Below are positions 25,935 to 34,997 of a stretch of 64,000 nt of DNA, in pieces. The first letter of the stretch is position 1. Each line of letters begins with the position of its first letter. The notes below the pieces were generated by a model. That model was not told the origin of the DNA. It made no database searches and saw nothing but the letters and a program-made list of their open reading frames with translations. The stretch covers positions 3,906,001 through 3,970,000 of the forward strand of contig NZ_UGSI01000001.1 of assembly GCF_900454495.1 (NCBI RefSeq). Reading direction: 5' to 3'. The translations under genes were made by a program, and so were the position numbers. This stretch comes from Paenibacillus macerans. Its GTDB lineage: Bacteria > Bacillota > Bacilli > Paenibacillales > Paenibacillaceae.

Positions 25935-26591
25935 TTAGACTAGAAAAACTTCTCCTTTACAAACGGGCTGGTCTTTAAAATTGAGCAATCTTCTTAGACG
26001 TCTCATGCCATCTTCTACGTAACTGAAGGAGCTTGGATCGGCGGAATTAAAAAACTCCAATCCAACGGTAAAACCGATGCAGTAGTCGTGCCAGTTGGAA
26101 TAATGCTCCCGGGTCAGCCTCACGGCCTTCTCCACGTAAGCGCCCGCTTCAGCATCCGTTAACCAGCCCACCCCTACTCCGCCCAAACTATGCATTGCCA
26201 CGATGGCAAAGTCATATGCCCCCACTCCGCCGGACGGCATGCGCCGCAAGTAATAATTGGCTACGGCCAGCCTGTGCTTCACATGAGGATTCGTCTCGGC
26301 TTCGATTTTTCGGATACGCTCCGTTTCGGCCTGCAGGCACAGCCCCCGGTATATTTGTTCAAATTCATAGCGTATCCCTTTTGAAAGCCGCCATTCCAAA
26401 CTTTCCTTCAGTTGATCCGAGTTTTCCACTCCATACTGAGCTAAGGTTCTCTTGATGAACAGTTTGCCTGCGTACCTCTTCTCAGGATTGTTAATATAGT
26501 AATCCGCCACTCCCCCTACGGAGACGATCGACAGCATAGTATTCGCAGTCGACTTCCATTCTTTTTTGGGAATTATAGCCGTAGCCGTCAC
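25935..26591 (-). CDS. DUF1266 protein A
   Basis: A 218-residue protein with the DUF1266 signature in its C-terminal half: a VGAYDFAIVAMHSLGGVGVGWL segment, then EAGAYVEKAVRLTREHYSNWHDYCIGFTVGLEFF. GTG start at 26591, preceded by GGAGGAATATC. It is soluble by eye, function unknown. It lies downstream of the broken J/TPR gene and mirrors the pair at 30023-32661. In E. coli, DUF1266 proteins YbeR and YbeU sit beside djlB, djlC and hscC, so a role in the same chaperone module is likely. Confidence 0.8.
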   Translation of the reverse strand: MTATAIIPKKEWKSTANTMLSIVSVGGVADYYINNPEKRYAGKLFIKRTLAQYGVENSDQLKESLEWRLSKGIRYEFEQIYRGLCLQAETERIRKIEAETNPHVKHRLAVANYYLRRMPSGGVGAYDFAIVAMHSLGGVGVGWLTDAEAGAYVEKAVRLTREHYSNWHDYCIGFTVGLEFFNSADPSSFSYVEDGMRRLRRLLNFKDQPVCKGEVFLV

Positions 26592-26612
26592 GATATTCCT
26601 CCGTTCCTTCGT

Positions 26613-28130
26613 TTATTTATACATCAAGTAACGCTTGCTTCGGAACAGCAACACGATAAACCGCAAATATAATAAACATAAAACAATAGCGTACAAAACG
26701 CGTTTGTCAGCTTCAGCCGAACCGCGCTTCCGGGAGGAACGTTTTTCAGCTCTTCCTTCGCCGTTACCAAAGGCGGTTCGGCCGGAACGATCTCCCGCTT
26801 CACGTATTCCGGGAAGGAAACCTCCATATTGGAGTACCAGGCAATCGGTAATAATATATGCAGCAAAATGATGAAGAAAACAATCCCTTTTCTCAGCCAT
26901 AAAAAGATGGCCAGCTTCTTTAAAAACCCCGGCAGCGAATGCTTGCCCTACTCTTGTTTCAACTGCCGCATTTGCTTTCGGCGGCCCTTGCCGAACCGCG
27001 GCAGCCCGCTTATGTATGCATCGATTTTGGCCAGGCCTACAACTGCCTCGATATCCCTCGAATTATTCCGCAACATCCGGTCGTACACCTCGCGGGCGGA
27101 ACCCATTTGCTCCAGCCGGAGATAGCACCGCCCCAACAACGACAGAACTTCCGCATCATCGGGCCTTGCGGGCCTGATCCGTTCAAGCTCTTCCCGCGCT
27201 TCATCCGGGCGTCCCATGTTCAGCAGTACGGAGACGCGGACAATGATCACTTCCGCATCGCCGGCGAATTGGCTAACCCACAGGTTGCAGGCCGACAAAG
27301 CCCGCTCCAATTCACCGGTCCGGCGGTAAAACTCGATTTGCAGGCGGAGGATTTCCGCGTCGCGGTCATAAATATCAAGCGCCCGTTCCAACGCTTCACG
27401 CGCGCTATCCGGCTCATTCGCCAGCATCGCCGTCACGAAATCTTCGCGGGCATGCAGATAAGCTTCAACATCGATCCCATCCGCTTCGCTCAGGCTGGAG
27501 TATCCCAATGTAGCGGCAGGTGAACTCCTAAAGGCATATTCGCAAACCTTAGGGCATCTCTCCCCGAAGCCGGAAGGATCGTGAATAAACCTCTCCTCCA
27601 ACCCGAAGGCATCTTCCAGCAGCCCCCACACCGCTTCGGGCAAAAAATAGTGCTCATTCAAATAATCAAGCACCCGGGCACCCAACAAGCCCTGGTTCCC
27701 CGGCTGCCAAAGAACGTTGCCGTTCAGCAGCTCCACCCACAGGGCAACATTGCAGCGGGAAGCGAAATTTAGGTATAAGCCGTCCAGCTCTTCTATAAAT
27801 TCAGCGACAAGCTCCGGGGACGATTTCGCGAGTGGCGGCTGCTCCCGCTCTCCCAAACCTCTCAAACACCTGAAATTCTAAAGGCTGTAAAGTCCGCTCC
27901 TCTTCCCAAACTTCGTCTTCCTCTTCCGCAGCTTCCGCTTCCCTTTCCGCCGTATCTTCATCGTCCGGGAAAATTCCCTTTTGTTTGGCCAGCTTCATCG
28001 CCTCGTCGAAAGCTTCCCTTAGCCGCTGATATCCCTCCGGGTGGTATTTTTTTAGCATTCGGGCATACGCCTTGCGAATTTGCGGTTGATCCTGCGTCGG
28101 ATCGATCTCAAGGATTTTCCATATGTTCAA
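26613..28130 (-). pseudogene. J-like/TPR membrane protein, broken copy
   Basis: Reads as one gene in three pieces. 28130-27801 encodes a J-like N-terminus (IRKAYARMLKKYHPEGYQRLREAF) and acidic linker. A one-base frameshift near 27850 moves to 27865-26948, which holds the middle domain and TPR-like helices (ALERALDIYDRDAEILRLQIEFYRR onwards). This ends in TAG at 26948, but the same frame continues with a membrane helix (AIFLWLRKGIVFFIILLHILLPIAW), and a further shift gives a last helix ending RSKRYLMYK at 26613. Domain order matches the intact paralogue at 30023-31993. Sequencing error cannot account easily for all three breaks. Confidence 0.7.
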
Positions 28131-28322
28131 ACCGTCATTTCACCACCGGGCACCTTAATTTTCACCTGTCTTTAGGGACAGCAACTTATTATTATCGACG
28201 GAGCTTCTCCCCGGTTTAACAGTAGTCCGTTATTTTCATAATGAAAACTTTCAACAATTTCAAAATCGCCCGCGCTAATCCGATACAATGTATATATAAA
28301 ACGAAATACGAGGTATATGATT

Positions 28323-30023
28323 ATGGCAAAAATCGGTATCGACCTGGGAACATCGAATTCCCTTGCAGCTTATTGGACGGAGCATGGTCCGGTCATTATT
28401 CCCAACTCGCTCGGCAAGCGTTTGACGCCTTCCGTGGTCAGCTTGGACGACAACAACGAAGTTTTGGTAGGTCAAATCGCCAAAGAGCGCATGATCACGC
28501 ATCCCCATCTCACGGCCTCCACATTCAAACGTTATATGGGAACCGACAAAACGTATCAGCTTGGGGAGCACCCCTTTTCTCCCGAGGATTTGTCCTCTTT
28601 TATATTGCGCGCTTTAAAAGAAGACGCCGAAGCCTATTTGGGCGAAGCGGTGGAAGAGGCCGTGATCAGCGTGCCCGCTTATTTTAACGATGCGCAGCGG
28701 AAAGCGACTTTGCGCGCGGCGGCTTTGGCCGGATTGCATGTGGAGCGGCTCATCAGCGAGCCTACCGCAGCGGCGATTTCTTACGGCTTGCACCAGCAGG
28801 AATCGGATACAAGGTTCCTCGTTTTCGACCTGGGCGGCGGAACGTTTGACGTATCCGTGCTGGAGCTGTTTGAAGGCGTGATGCAAGTGCAGTCGATCGC
28901 CGGAGACAATTATCTTGGCGGCGAGGATTTTACCGGACTGCTGCTATCCCATTTTGTGGAGACCCACGGGATTGATTACGCCAACCTGCCGACCAAAGAA
29001 AAGACGGCGCTCATCAAACAGGCGGAGCTGTGCAAGCTCGTTCTAGGCAATGAAAATGCGGGGGAGATGGTGTTCATGCGCGAAGGCCAAACCTTGCAGC
29101 TCACCGTGAACCGCAGCCAATTCGAACAGCTCGCCGCGCAGCTGCTCCTACGCCTGCGGAACCCGATTGAACGGGCGCTTCGCGATGCGTCGCTGACGCC
29201 GCAGGACCTCGACGCCGTCATCCTGATCGGGGGAGCGACCCGGATGCCGATTATCAAATCGATCGTCAGCAAAATGTTCGGAAGACTTCCCTTTTCACAG
29301 ATCAATCCGGACGAAGCGGTCGCTTTGGGCGCCGCCATCCAGGTGGCCTTGAAAGACCGCGACGCCAGCCTGCAGGAAATGATCCTGACCGACGTCTGCC
29401 CGTTTACGCTGGGAACCGATATAGCGGTGGAAATTAAAGACGATGTTTACGAGAGCGGACATTTCCTTCCCATCATCGAGCGCAATACACCGATTCCCGT
29501 CAGCAAGGTGGATCGTCTGTGCGCCATTCGGGATAATCAAACGCGTATGAACGTCGGCATTTATCAAGGGGAAAGCCGCAAGGTAGAGAACAACGTGCAC
29601 CTGGGCGATCTCGTGATCGAGGTCCCTGCCGCGCCAAAAGAGAAAGAGAAGATCGACGTTCGCTACACCTACGACATCAATGGGGTGCTTGAGGTAGAAG
29701 TCACGGTAATAAGCACCGGCGAGAAAAAAACGATGATTATCGAAAAAAATCCGGGCCAAACTTCCCCGGAACAGATCAAAGCCCGGCTCGAAGAGCTGAA
29801 GCATTTGAAAATCCATCCGCGCGACCGCAGCGAAAACCGCCTGCTGCTCGCCCGCGGCGAACGGCTGTATGAGGAGTCCCTAAACGACAAACGCGAGTAC
29901 ATCGCCAGTCTGATCTTTGAATTCGAGCGGGCGCTCGCCTCGCAGAACGAACAGGAAATCAAGAAGAAAGCCGCCATCTTCAAGCAGAAGCTTGACTCGC
30001 TGGAAAGGTGGACCGAGTTTTAA
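28323..30023 (+). CDS. hscC: Hsp70-family chaperone HscC
   Basis: A 566-residue Hsp70 with ATPase domain marks IGIDLGTSNSLAAYW, VPAYFNDAQRKATLRAAALAGL, FDLGGGTFDVSVLEL and ILIGGATRMPIIK, then a substrate domain with VCPFTLGTDIAVE and NTPIPVSK. It is shorter than DnaK and lacks the long lid and EEVD-like tail, as in HscC. The ATG at 28323 follows GAGG by eight to nine bases; an ATG at 28317 would be too close. The stop overlaps the J-protein start (TAATG), so the two are coupled. In E. coli HscC works with the J-proteins DjlB/DjlC; clients remain poorly known. Confidence 0.93.
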   Translation: MAKIGIDLGTSNSLAAYWTEHGPVIIPNSLGKRLTPSVVSLDDNNEVLVGQIAKERMITHPHLTASTFKRYMGTDKTYQLGEHPFSPEDLSSFILRALKEDAEAYLGEAVEEAVISVPAYFNDAQRKATLRAAALAGLHVERLISEPTAAAISYGLHQQESDTRFLVFDLGGGTFDVSVLELFEGVMQVQSIAGDNYLGGEDFTGLLLSHFVETHGIDYANLPTKEKTALIKQAELCKLVLGNENAGEMVFMREGQTLQLTVNRSQFEQLAAQLLLRLRNPIERALRDASLTPQDLDAVILIGGATRMPIIKSIVSKMFGRLPFSQINPDEAVALGAAIQVALKDRDASLQEMILTDVCPFTLGTDIAVEIKDDVYESGHFLPIIERNTPIPVSKVDRLCAIRDNQTRMNVGIYQGESRKVENNVHLGDLVIEVPAAPKEKEKIDVRYTYDINGVLEVEVTVISTGEKKTMIIEKNPGQTSPEQIKARLEELKHLKIHPRDRSENRLLLARGERLYEESLNDKREYIASLIFEFERALASQNEQEIKKKAAIFKQKLDSLERWTEF

Positions 30024-31993
30024 TGACCATTTGGGAAAGGCTCGGCATCGGCCGCACGGAAGATATCAAACTTATCAAGCGGGCGTACGCCAAGCAATTG
30101 AAAAAGCATCATCCCGAGGACGACCCCGAGGGGTACCAGGCTTTACGGGAAGCGTTTGACGCCGCCGTATCCTACGCCAAGAAGCATGCCCTGCGAATAG
30201 CCGGGGAAGCGGCGGCAAGCGCGGAAACTGCGGATGCCCGGACGGATCAAGCCAGGCCGGCGGAAGCCGGGCTGCCGCGGCGGGAAACTCCGGCAACGGA
30301 GCAAACGGCCGCTCCTCCCCGGATCCGGCTTTGGCCGCCGTCTGAATACGAAGAAGCCGATGCGCCTGGCGATGCGCCGGAGCCTGTGCTCCCTCCGCCC
30401 CGGCTGCACCAGGAACTCCCGGGGAACCCGCACCCCGTGCCGGACGGGCCGCTAACGGTCGAAGATTTTATCGCCAGCGCCGCCGTATTGTACGATGATT
30501 TTCCGTCGCGGATATCGACCGCGAAATGGCTGGAACTGCTCGATTCCGACATCATGTGGAATATGGAGGCCAAGCAGGTGATCGGCAGACGATTGCTGGA
30601 GCTTCTGCAAACGCGCAGGTTTCTGCCTCCCGAGGTGTGGAGGCTGCTCGAAAACAGCTTCGGCTGGGCGGAAAACTTGCGGGAAGCGGCGCAGTATGAG
30701 CGCGGCTACTTCGCCGATTCGTTCCTGAGCTATTACATCCGGCAGCTTCAAGAGCCGGGACTGCGCTATGAATTCCTGCTCCGGGCGGAAGGCATCGATA
30801 TCGACCGCTTTTTATTTCTTCGCGATGAAGGGCGGCACGCCCTGGCGAGAAACGAGTTAAAAACGGCGTTGAAATTTCTGAAGCAGGCGCATGACATTTT
30901 TGCGGATGATCCCGATTTGCTGCGTCTGCTTGGAGAACGATATCTGCGCATAGATGACACGCAAAAGGCGCTGGCCTATTTTGACCGCCTGATCGAGTTG
31001 GTCCCGGACGAGATCGACGGCTATCTGTACCGTATCCGAATTTGGCGGTTAACAAACCAGCCGGAGCGGATGATTGAAGAATGCCGGTTTATTCTGTCCC
31101 GCTGGCCAAACCATAACGAAGCCCTCATTTTGCAAGGAATCGCTCATCAAATGCTCGGAGACCGCGGCAGCGCTGCGGAATCCTTCCGGCAGGCCGTGCA
31201 AATCAACGACTTGGACGGGCGGGCGGCGGACCGGTTGACCGAAGCGAGCATATCCGGTTCCCGCAACAACTCATGGAGATTTTATTTAAACCGCCACGTA
31301 CTGCTATATTTGTCCGTTTCGGTCCTGACCGCCTTGTCGCTGCTAGGCTGCTTGCTGTATTATTGGGCCGCGGCTCATGCCGGCACGCCGGTCATCATGA
31401 ACGGATTGCCGGATGCGGAAACGCTGGACGGAAAACGTTATGTGCAACTCGAGGTCAGCAATATCAGAGATTTAAATCTGGGGATGTATGCCCGCAGCGA
31501 CGAGGATTATGCTTTCCAGAACGAAGATTATGCCTACGTCCATTACATGGACTATGGCGATCCGGAATACACTGTATACCTTGGGGAATTTCTCGGCAAG
31601 CCTTTGATCCTTGCGGTGGGTTTAGCGGCAAAAGCGCCGGATGATGCGGCGTTGGAGAACCTGAAGGGTTACGTTCGTGAACTGGAGCCCGAGCTGCAAG
31701 CCGCGGTGCTGAAAATGCTGCTATGGAAACCGTCCTTCGATGACGATTCCCTGGGGGCGCTGCTCGAAAGCTACCGTTTCGACCTCGGGAGCGCTTCGCT
31801 GTCCGGTGCGGAAGCTTTGCCGGAATTCCAGCCATTTTATTTGGAAGTCGCCGGCCCGCAGACAGCTTCCCCCGTTATCGCACCAAACCTGATGCTTTTC
31901 GGTTTTCTGGCGGTGTTGTGGATTTACAGTGTATACCGGCTTGCTTTCGAATACCGGAAAATCCGCGGAATTCGCCGGATGCGCCAATCCTGA
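30023..31993 (+). CDS. J-like/TPR membrane protein, probable HscC co-chaperone
   Basis: A 656-residue protein. Residues 1-50 resemble a J domain (IKRAYAKQLKKHHPEDDPEGYQALREAFDAAV), but the catalytic tripeptide reads HPE (30-32), not HPD. Then comes an Ala/Pro-rich linker, a helical domain (about 145-260), TPR-like helices (about 270-410), a membrane helix (about 428-450), an exposed C-terminal domain and a final membrane helix (about 622-644) with a basic tail. This is the DjlB/DjlC layout. Its ATG overlaps the hscC stop. Probably recruits HscC to the membrane. Confidence 0.85.
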   Translation: MTIWERLGIGRTEDIKLIKRAYAKQLKKHHPEDDPEGYQALREAFDAAVSYAKKHALRIAGEAAASAETADARTDQARPAEAGLPRRETPATEQTAAPPRIRLWPPSEYEEADAPGDAPEPVLPPPRLHQELPGNPHPVPDGPLTVEDFIASAAVLYDDFPSRISTAKWLELLDSDIMWNMEAKQVIGRRLLELLQTRRFLPPEVWRLLENSFGWAENLREAAQYERGYFADSFLSYYIRQLQEPGLRYEFLLRAEGIDIDRFLFLRDEGRHALARNELKTALKFLKQAHDIFADDPDLLRLLGERYLRIDDTQKALAYFDRLIELVPDEIDGYLYRIRIWRLTNQPERMIEECRFILSRWPNHNEALILQGIAHQMLGDRGSAAESFRQAVQINDLDGRAADRLTEASISGSRNNSWRFYLNRHVLLYLSVSVLTALSLLGCLLYYWAAAHAGTPVIMNGLPDAETLDGKRYVQLEVSNIRDLNLGMYARSDEDYAFQNEDYAYVHYMDYGDPEYTVYLGEFLGKPLILAVGLAAKAPDDAALENLKGYVRELEPELQAAVLKMLLWKPSFDDDSLGALLESYRFDLGSASLSGAEALPEFQPFYLEVAGPQTASPVIAPNLMLFGFLAVLWIYSVYRLAFEYRKIRGIRRMRQS

Positions 31994-32013
31994 ACCTGAA
32001 AGGACTTATGCTC

Positions 32014-32661
32014 ATGTTGGGAAAAGCCCGTTTGAATCAAACTATTTTTTACCATTTTATGACGTACCCGTTGTTCGCCGCCGGACCGGAGCCATACCGT
32101 CAGCTCTGCGGCTGCCATGAACTGGACGTTTGCCCAAGGTCCCGGCTGAAGGAATGGCTGTCGTTTCTCGGGATTCACGATAAAGCCGGTTTTGAGACCA
32201 AGCTCAGGTGGCTGTTTTATGAAGGACACCGCTGTGAATTCAACGAATTGTCGCAGCGGATATCCACCATGTCGGCGGCGGTCCGCAGGCAGCTTTTGGC
32301 GAGCTTCCGGGAGGACGGCGAAACGGAGCATAAGCTGAAGTGCGTAAACCAGTGGATGCACATCCTCCCTCCGGCCAACATTGCGGCCTTTGATTTCGCC
32401 CTGCTGACGGCGCTGTCCAGAGCGGGCGTGCGGAGGCGCTGGCTAAAGGAATCCGAGGCCAACGGGTACTGCCTTGAAGCCGCCAAAATGGCTCAAACCA
32501 ATTACACCGGCTGGTCCGATTTTTTTGCCGCGTGTATCGCGGGAGCCTGCTTTTATTTCCCTCAACGGAACGGGGACTCACTGCAGCTTGCTTACGCCCG
32601 CAGCCTGTTGAACATTTCCGGGGCAATTCCCTCCATTGACTGGAATCACCCTTTAAAATAA
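32014..32661 (+). CDS. DUF1266 protein B
   Basis: A 215-residue protein sharing with the product of 25935-26591 the central block AAFDFALLTALSRAGVRRRWL and the following AAKMAQTNYTGWSDFFAACIAGACFYF. It has more cysteines at its N-terminus (CGCHELDVC). I place the start at 32014 since AGGA is nine bases upstream; an ATG at 32008 is too close. It lies 20 bp after the J/TPR gene and finishes the hscC operon. Function unknown; context ties it to HscC. Confidence 0.8.
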   Translation: MLGKARLNQTIFYHFMTYPLFAAGPEPYRQLCGCHELDVCPRSRLKEWLSFLGIHDKAGFETKLRWLFYEGHRCEFNELSQRISTMSAAVRRQLLASFREDGETEHKLKCVNQWMHILPPANIAAFDFALLTALSRAGVRRRWLKESEANGYCLEAAKMAQTNYTGWSDFFAACIAGACFYFPQRNGDSLQLAYARSLLNISGAIPSIDWNHPLK

Positions 32662-32716
32662 TCCGAAGCCCGTCCTTAACGCGATCAACTCCTTGCGGAG
32701 GGCCGGCTTCTTGGCC

Positions 32717-33526
32717 TTATTTATAAATATCGGGATGCCTTTCTCGGAGCCACGCCTTGCGAGCGGCCAACCTTTCCAGAAATGCCTGGTATTTATTTTG
32801 TACGTTCCGGATAAATTCGTCCTTCTCCGCCAAGCCTTCGTTCGGATTTTCGGGAAATATGCCGTAGCGTACGAGGTTGCCGGTCAACTGTTTAATCATC
32901 GTCCGTTTTTCCTCATAGAATTCGATCCCTTCGGGGGATTTCAGCTTGCTTTCGCCGCTAGATGCCCGATAAGCCGCTTGCGCCAAAGGGTACATATCCG
33001 CAATGTCGTTCATTACACTTTCCGAGGTTGCGGTTTCCCCCTTCTGCAGACGCAAGTTGATTGCCGTCCAATTCTCATCCAATTGCTGCAGAGCGTCCAA
33101 GTAGGTGCGTACCCAATCTTTTTCAAAAACGCTTAGATTCCTTTGATAACCGTCGTTAGGATTCAAGGGAAACAGTTTTTTAGCCTGTACAAAATAATCG
33201 TACGCCTCATCCAACTGCCCTAACCGCATCGCTTCTTCTCCTTTGCGGACCAATGAATCCGCGGCGCGGATGACCTCCTCGGACCGTTTCTTTTTTTTCA
33301 AGGCCTCTGCATTATGCGGGTTTATTTCCAACGCTCTGTCGTACAAAGTTAAAGCGGAATCAAAAGCGCTTGCCGCAAGCTCGGCATCCCCCTCCTCAAT
33401 TAGCGCCCGCTGCCTGTGGCCAAATGAATCCCACCGGTATTGCATATATACCGTCACTGCGATACCTGTTAAAGCGATGATTAAAACCAGCAGTTCCTTC
33501 AATATTTCGGCGATTTTCCTTAACAT
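32717..33526 (-). CDS. TPR-containing membrane-anchored protein
   Basis: About 269 residues: an N-terminal membrane helix (ILKELLVLIIALTGIAVTVYM, residues 8-28), then two or more TPR motifs (AASAFDSALTLYDRALEINPHNAEALKKKK and AMRLGQLDEAYDYFVQAKKLFPLNP), then a charged helical C-terminus. The ATG at 33526 follows GGAGAGGAGT by nine bases. It converges on the DUF1266 gene and may belong functionally to the neighbouring chaperone locus, but nothing proves this. No enzyme motif seen. Confidence 0.7.
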   Translation of the reverse strand: MLRKIAEILKELLVLIIALTGIAVTVYMQYRWDSFGHRQRALIEEGDAELAASAFDSALTLYDRALEINPHNAEALKKKKRSEEVIRAADSLVRKGEEAMRLGQLDEAYDYFVQAKKLFPLNPNDGYQRNLSVFEKDWVRTYLDALQQLDENWTAINLRLQKGETATSESVMNDIADMYPLAQAAYRASSGESKLKSPEGIEFYEEKRTMIKQLTGNLVRYGIFPENPNEGLAEKDEFIRNVQNKYQAFLERLAARKAWLRERHPDIYK

Positions 33527-33646
33527 CCGGTAGAAACTCCTCTCCTTCTCCAGACTTAGCATCCGGTTCGTTCGCCCGGGCGCCGCCTTACGCCTTTATA
33601 TATAGAATATTTCGGCCGTTGCGGCGGAAATTTCACCACTTCCGTA

Positions 33647-33675
33647 TTGACAGAAAAAATGGATGTTGCTATGAT
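33647..33675 (+). promoter_or_regulatory. Promoter of the siderophore-binding protein gene
   Basis: Perfect -35 TTGACA (33647-33652) and -10 TATGAT (33670-33675), spacer 17 bp. Confidence 0.85.
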
Positions 33676-33693
33676 TTTTTCAGATCATTTGGT

Positions 33694-33712
33694 GATAATG
33701 ATTATCATTATC
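33694..33712. promoter_or_regulatory. Fur box
   Basis: GATAATGATTATCATTATC, identical to the 19-bp Fur consensus, just downstream of the -10 element. Expression should rise under iron limitation. Confidence 0.95.
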
Positions 33713-33757
33713 TTTTTTGATTAGAAAATGTTGCTGTTGGATAAGAGGGAGGCTCAT

Positions 33758-34735
33758 ATGTACAAGAAAAAGAAGATATTTTCGATCACCGCGTGCGCTT
33801 TTGCGTTAACGATCCTATTAACCGCTTGCGGCGGCGCCAATCAGGCGGCCGGAAATACGAACGCCGCCGGGCAAAATACAGGTGGAAAAGCCGCTGCCGA
33901 GACCCGTACTTACGATACGGTCAAGGGACCGGTCGAAATTCCGGTGAAGCCGCAGCGGATCGTGACCGACTACTACGCCGGGGAGCTGTTGGCCGTGGGC
34001 GGCAACGTGGTGGGCGCCGAACCGGACGCCTTCAACAATCCGTTCCTCAAGGACCTGCTGGCGAATACCGAGGATGTCGGGGCAAACCCCGTCAATTTGG
34101 AAAAAACGCTCGAGCTTGCGCCCGATTTAATCGTGGTGATGTACGACAAAAATTACGATGAGCTGTCCAAAATCGCGCCGACGCTGTACCTTCCTTACGG
34201 TACGACCACGGACATCTACAACACCGTGGAAACGTTCGGCGACATCGTAGGCGAACCCGAGAAAGCCAAAGCTTTCCTGGCCGACTATGACCAAAAGGCC
34301 GCCGAAGGCCGGGAAAAGCTGAAAGGCGTCGTTAAAGAGGACGACACGTTTGGGATCTATGAGCTGACCAACAAAGGCGAGCTGTGGATTTTCGGGGACA
34401 ACGCCGGGCGCGGAGGCCAAGCGCTGTATAACGCTCTGCAGCTCAAAGGGCCGGAAAAGTGGGATCCGAAGGAATCTACCTTCCAGCTGTCGCTGGAGGC
34501 GCTGCCGGAATATGCCGCCGATTACATGTTCCTGACGACTTATGACCCGGACAAAACCGGCGAAGCGCTGAACAACCTGAAAGCCTCCCCGGTTTGGAAA
34601 AACATCGACGCGATCAAAAACAACAAAGTCTTTTACAATGACTTCGACACGTTTTACCGCTACGACCCGATCGCCGTCAAGGAACAAATCGGCCTGTTCG
34701 TCGATATGATTATCGCCAGCAACCAAGGAAAATAA
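33758..34735 (+). CDS. Iron(III)-siderophore substrate-binding lipoprotein
   Basis: A 325-residue FhuD/FeuA-class binding protein. Signal peptide MYKKKKIFSITACAFALTIL and lipobox LTAC are followed by an Ala/Asn-rich tether and the periplasmic-binding type II fold (PVEIPVKPQRIVTDYYAGELLAVG at the N-lobe, VYNDFDTFYRYDPIAVKEQIGLFVDMI at the end in similar form). The ATG at 33758 has GAGGGAGG upstream. No permease or ATPase is adjacent, so it probably feeds a transporter encoded elsewhere; a terminator follows immediately. Confidence 0.9.
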   Translation: MYKKKKIFSITACAFALTILLTACGGANQAAGNTNAAGQNTGGKAAAETRTYDTVKGPVEIPVKPQRIVTDYYAGELLAVGGNVVGAEPDAFNNPFLKDLLANTEDVGANPVNLEKTLELAPDLIVVMYDKNYDELSKIAPTLYLPYGTTTDIYNTVETFGDIVGEPEKAKAFLADYDQKAAEGREKLKGVVKEDDTFGIYELTNKGELWIFGDNAGRGGQALYNALQLKGPEKWDPKESTFQLSLEALPEYAADYMFLTTYDPDKTGEALNNLKASPVWKNIDAIKNNKVFYNDFDTFYRYDPIAVKEQIGLFVDMIIASNQGK

Positions 34736-34736
34736 A

Positions 34737-34775
34737 AAGCGGGGGGACGCCCAAGTGGCCTTCCCCCGCTCCGCA
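34737..34775 (+). terminator. Terminator after the siderophore-binding protein gene
   Basis: AGCGGGGG (34738-34745) pairs with CCCCCGCT, directly after the stop codon. The following 34776-34997 holds nothing that I recognise. Confidence 0.7.
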
Positions 34776-34997
34776 TTATGTCAAGTCCCACGTCTCAGCC
34801 CCGGGCAGCTTGGCGTCAGCGCTTTGCTCCCGGGGTTGCTGCCACCTCCATAGAAAGCCTGATTCCGCCACGGAATCCGTCTATTAGAATGCAACGCAAC
34901 GCCGAGGATACCACCGTCATGAATTCTCCCTTGCCTTCGATCCTTCGACTTGCCTTCGGTCATCCGGCTGGCCTTGCGCTCAGCCAATCTCTCCCGG

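Noticed and set aside
28200..28322. CIRCE element or heat-shock promoter before hscC
   Set aside because: No inverted TTAGCACTC arms; only a weak TACAAT-like -10 with no convincing -35 was seen.
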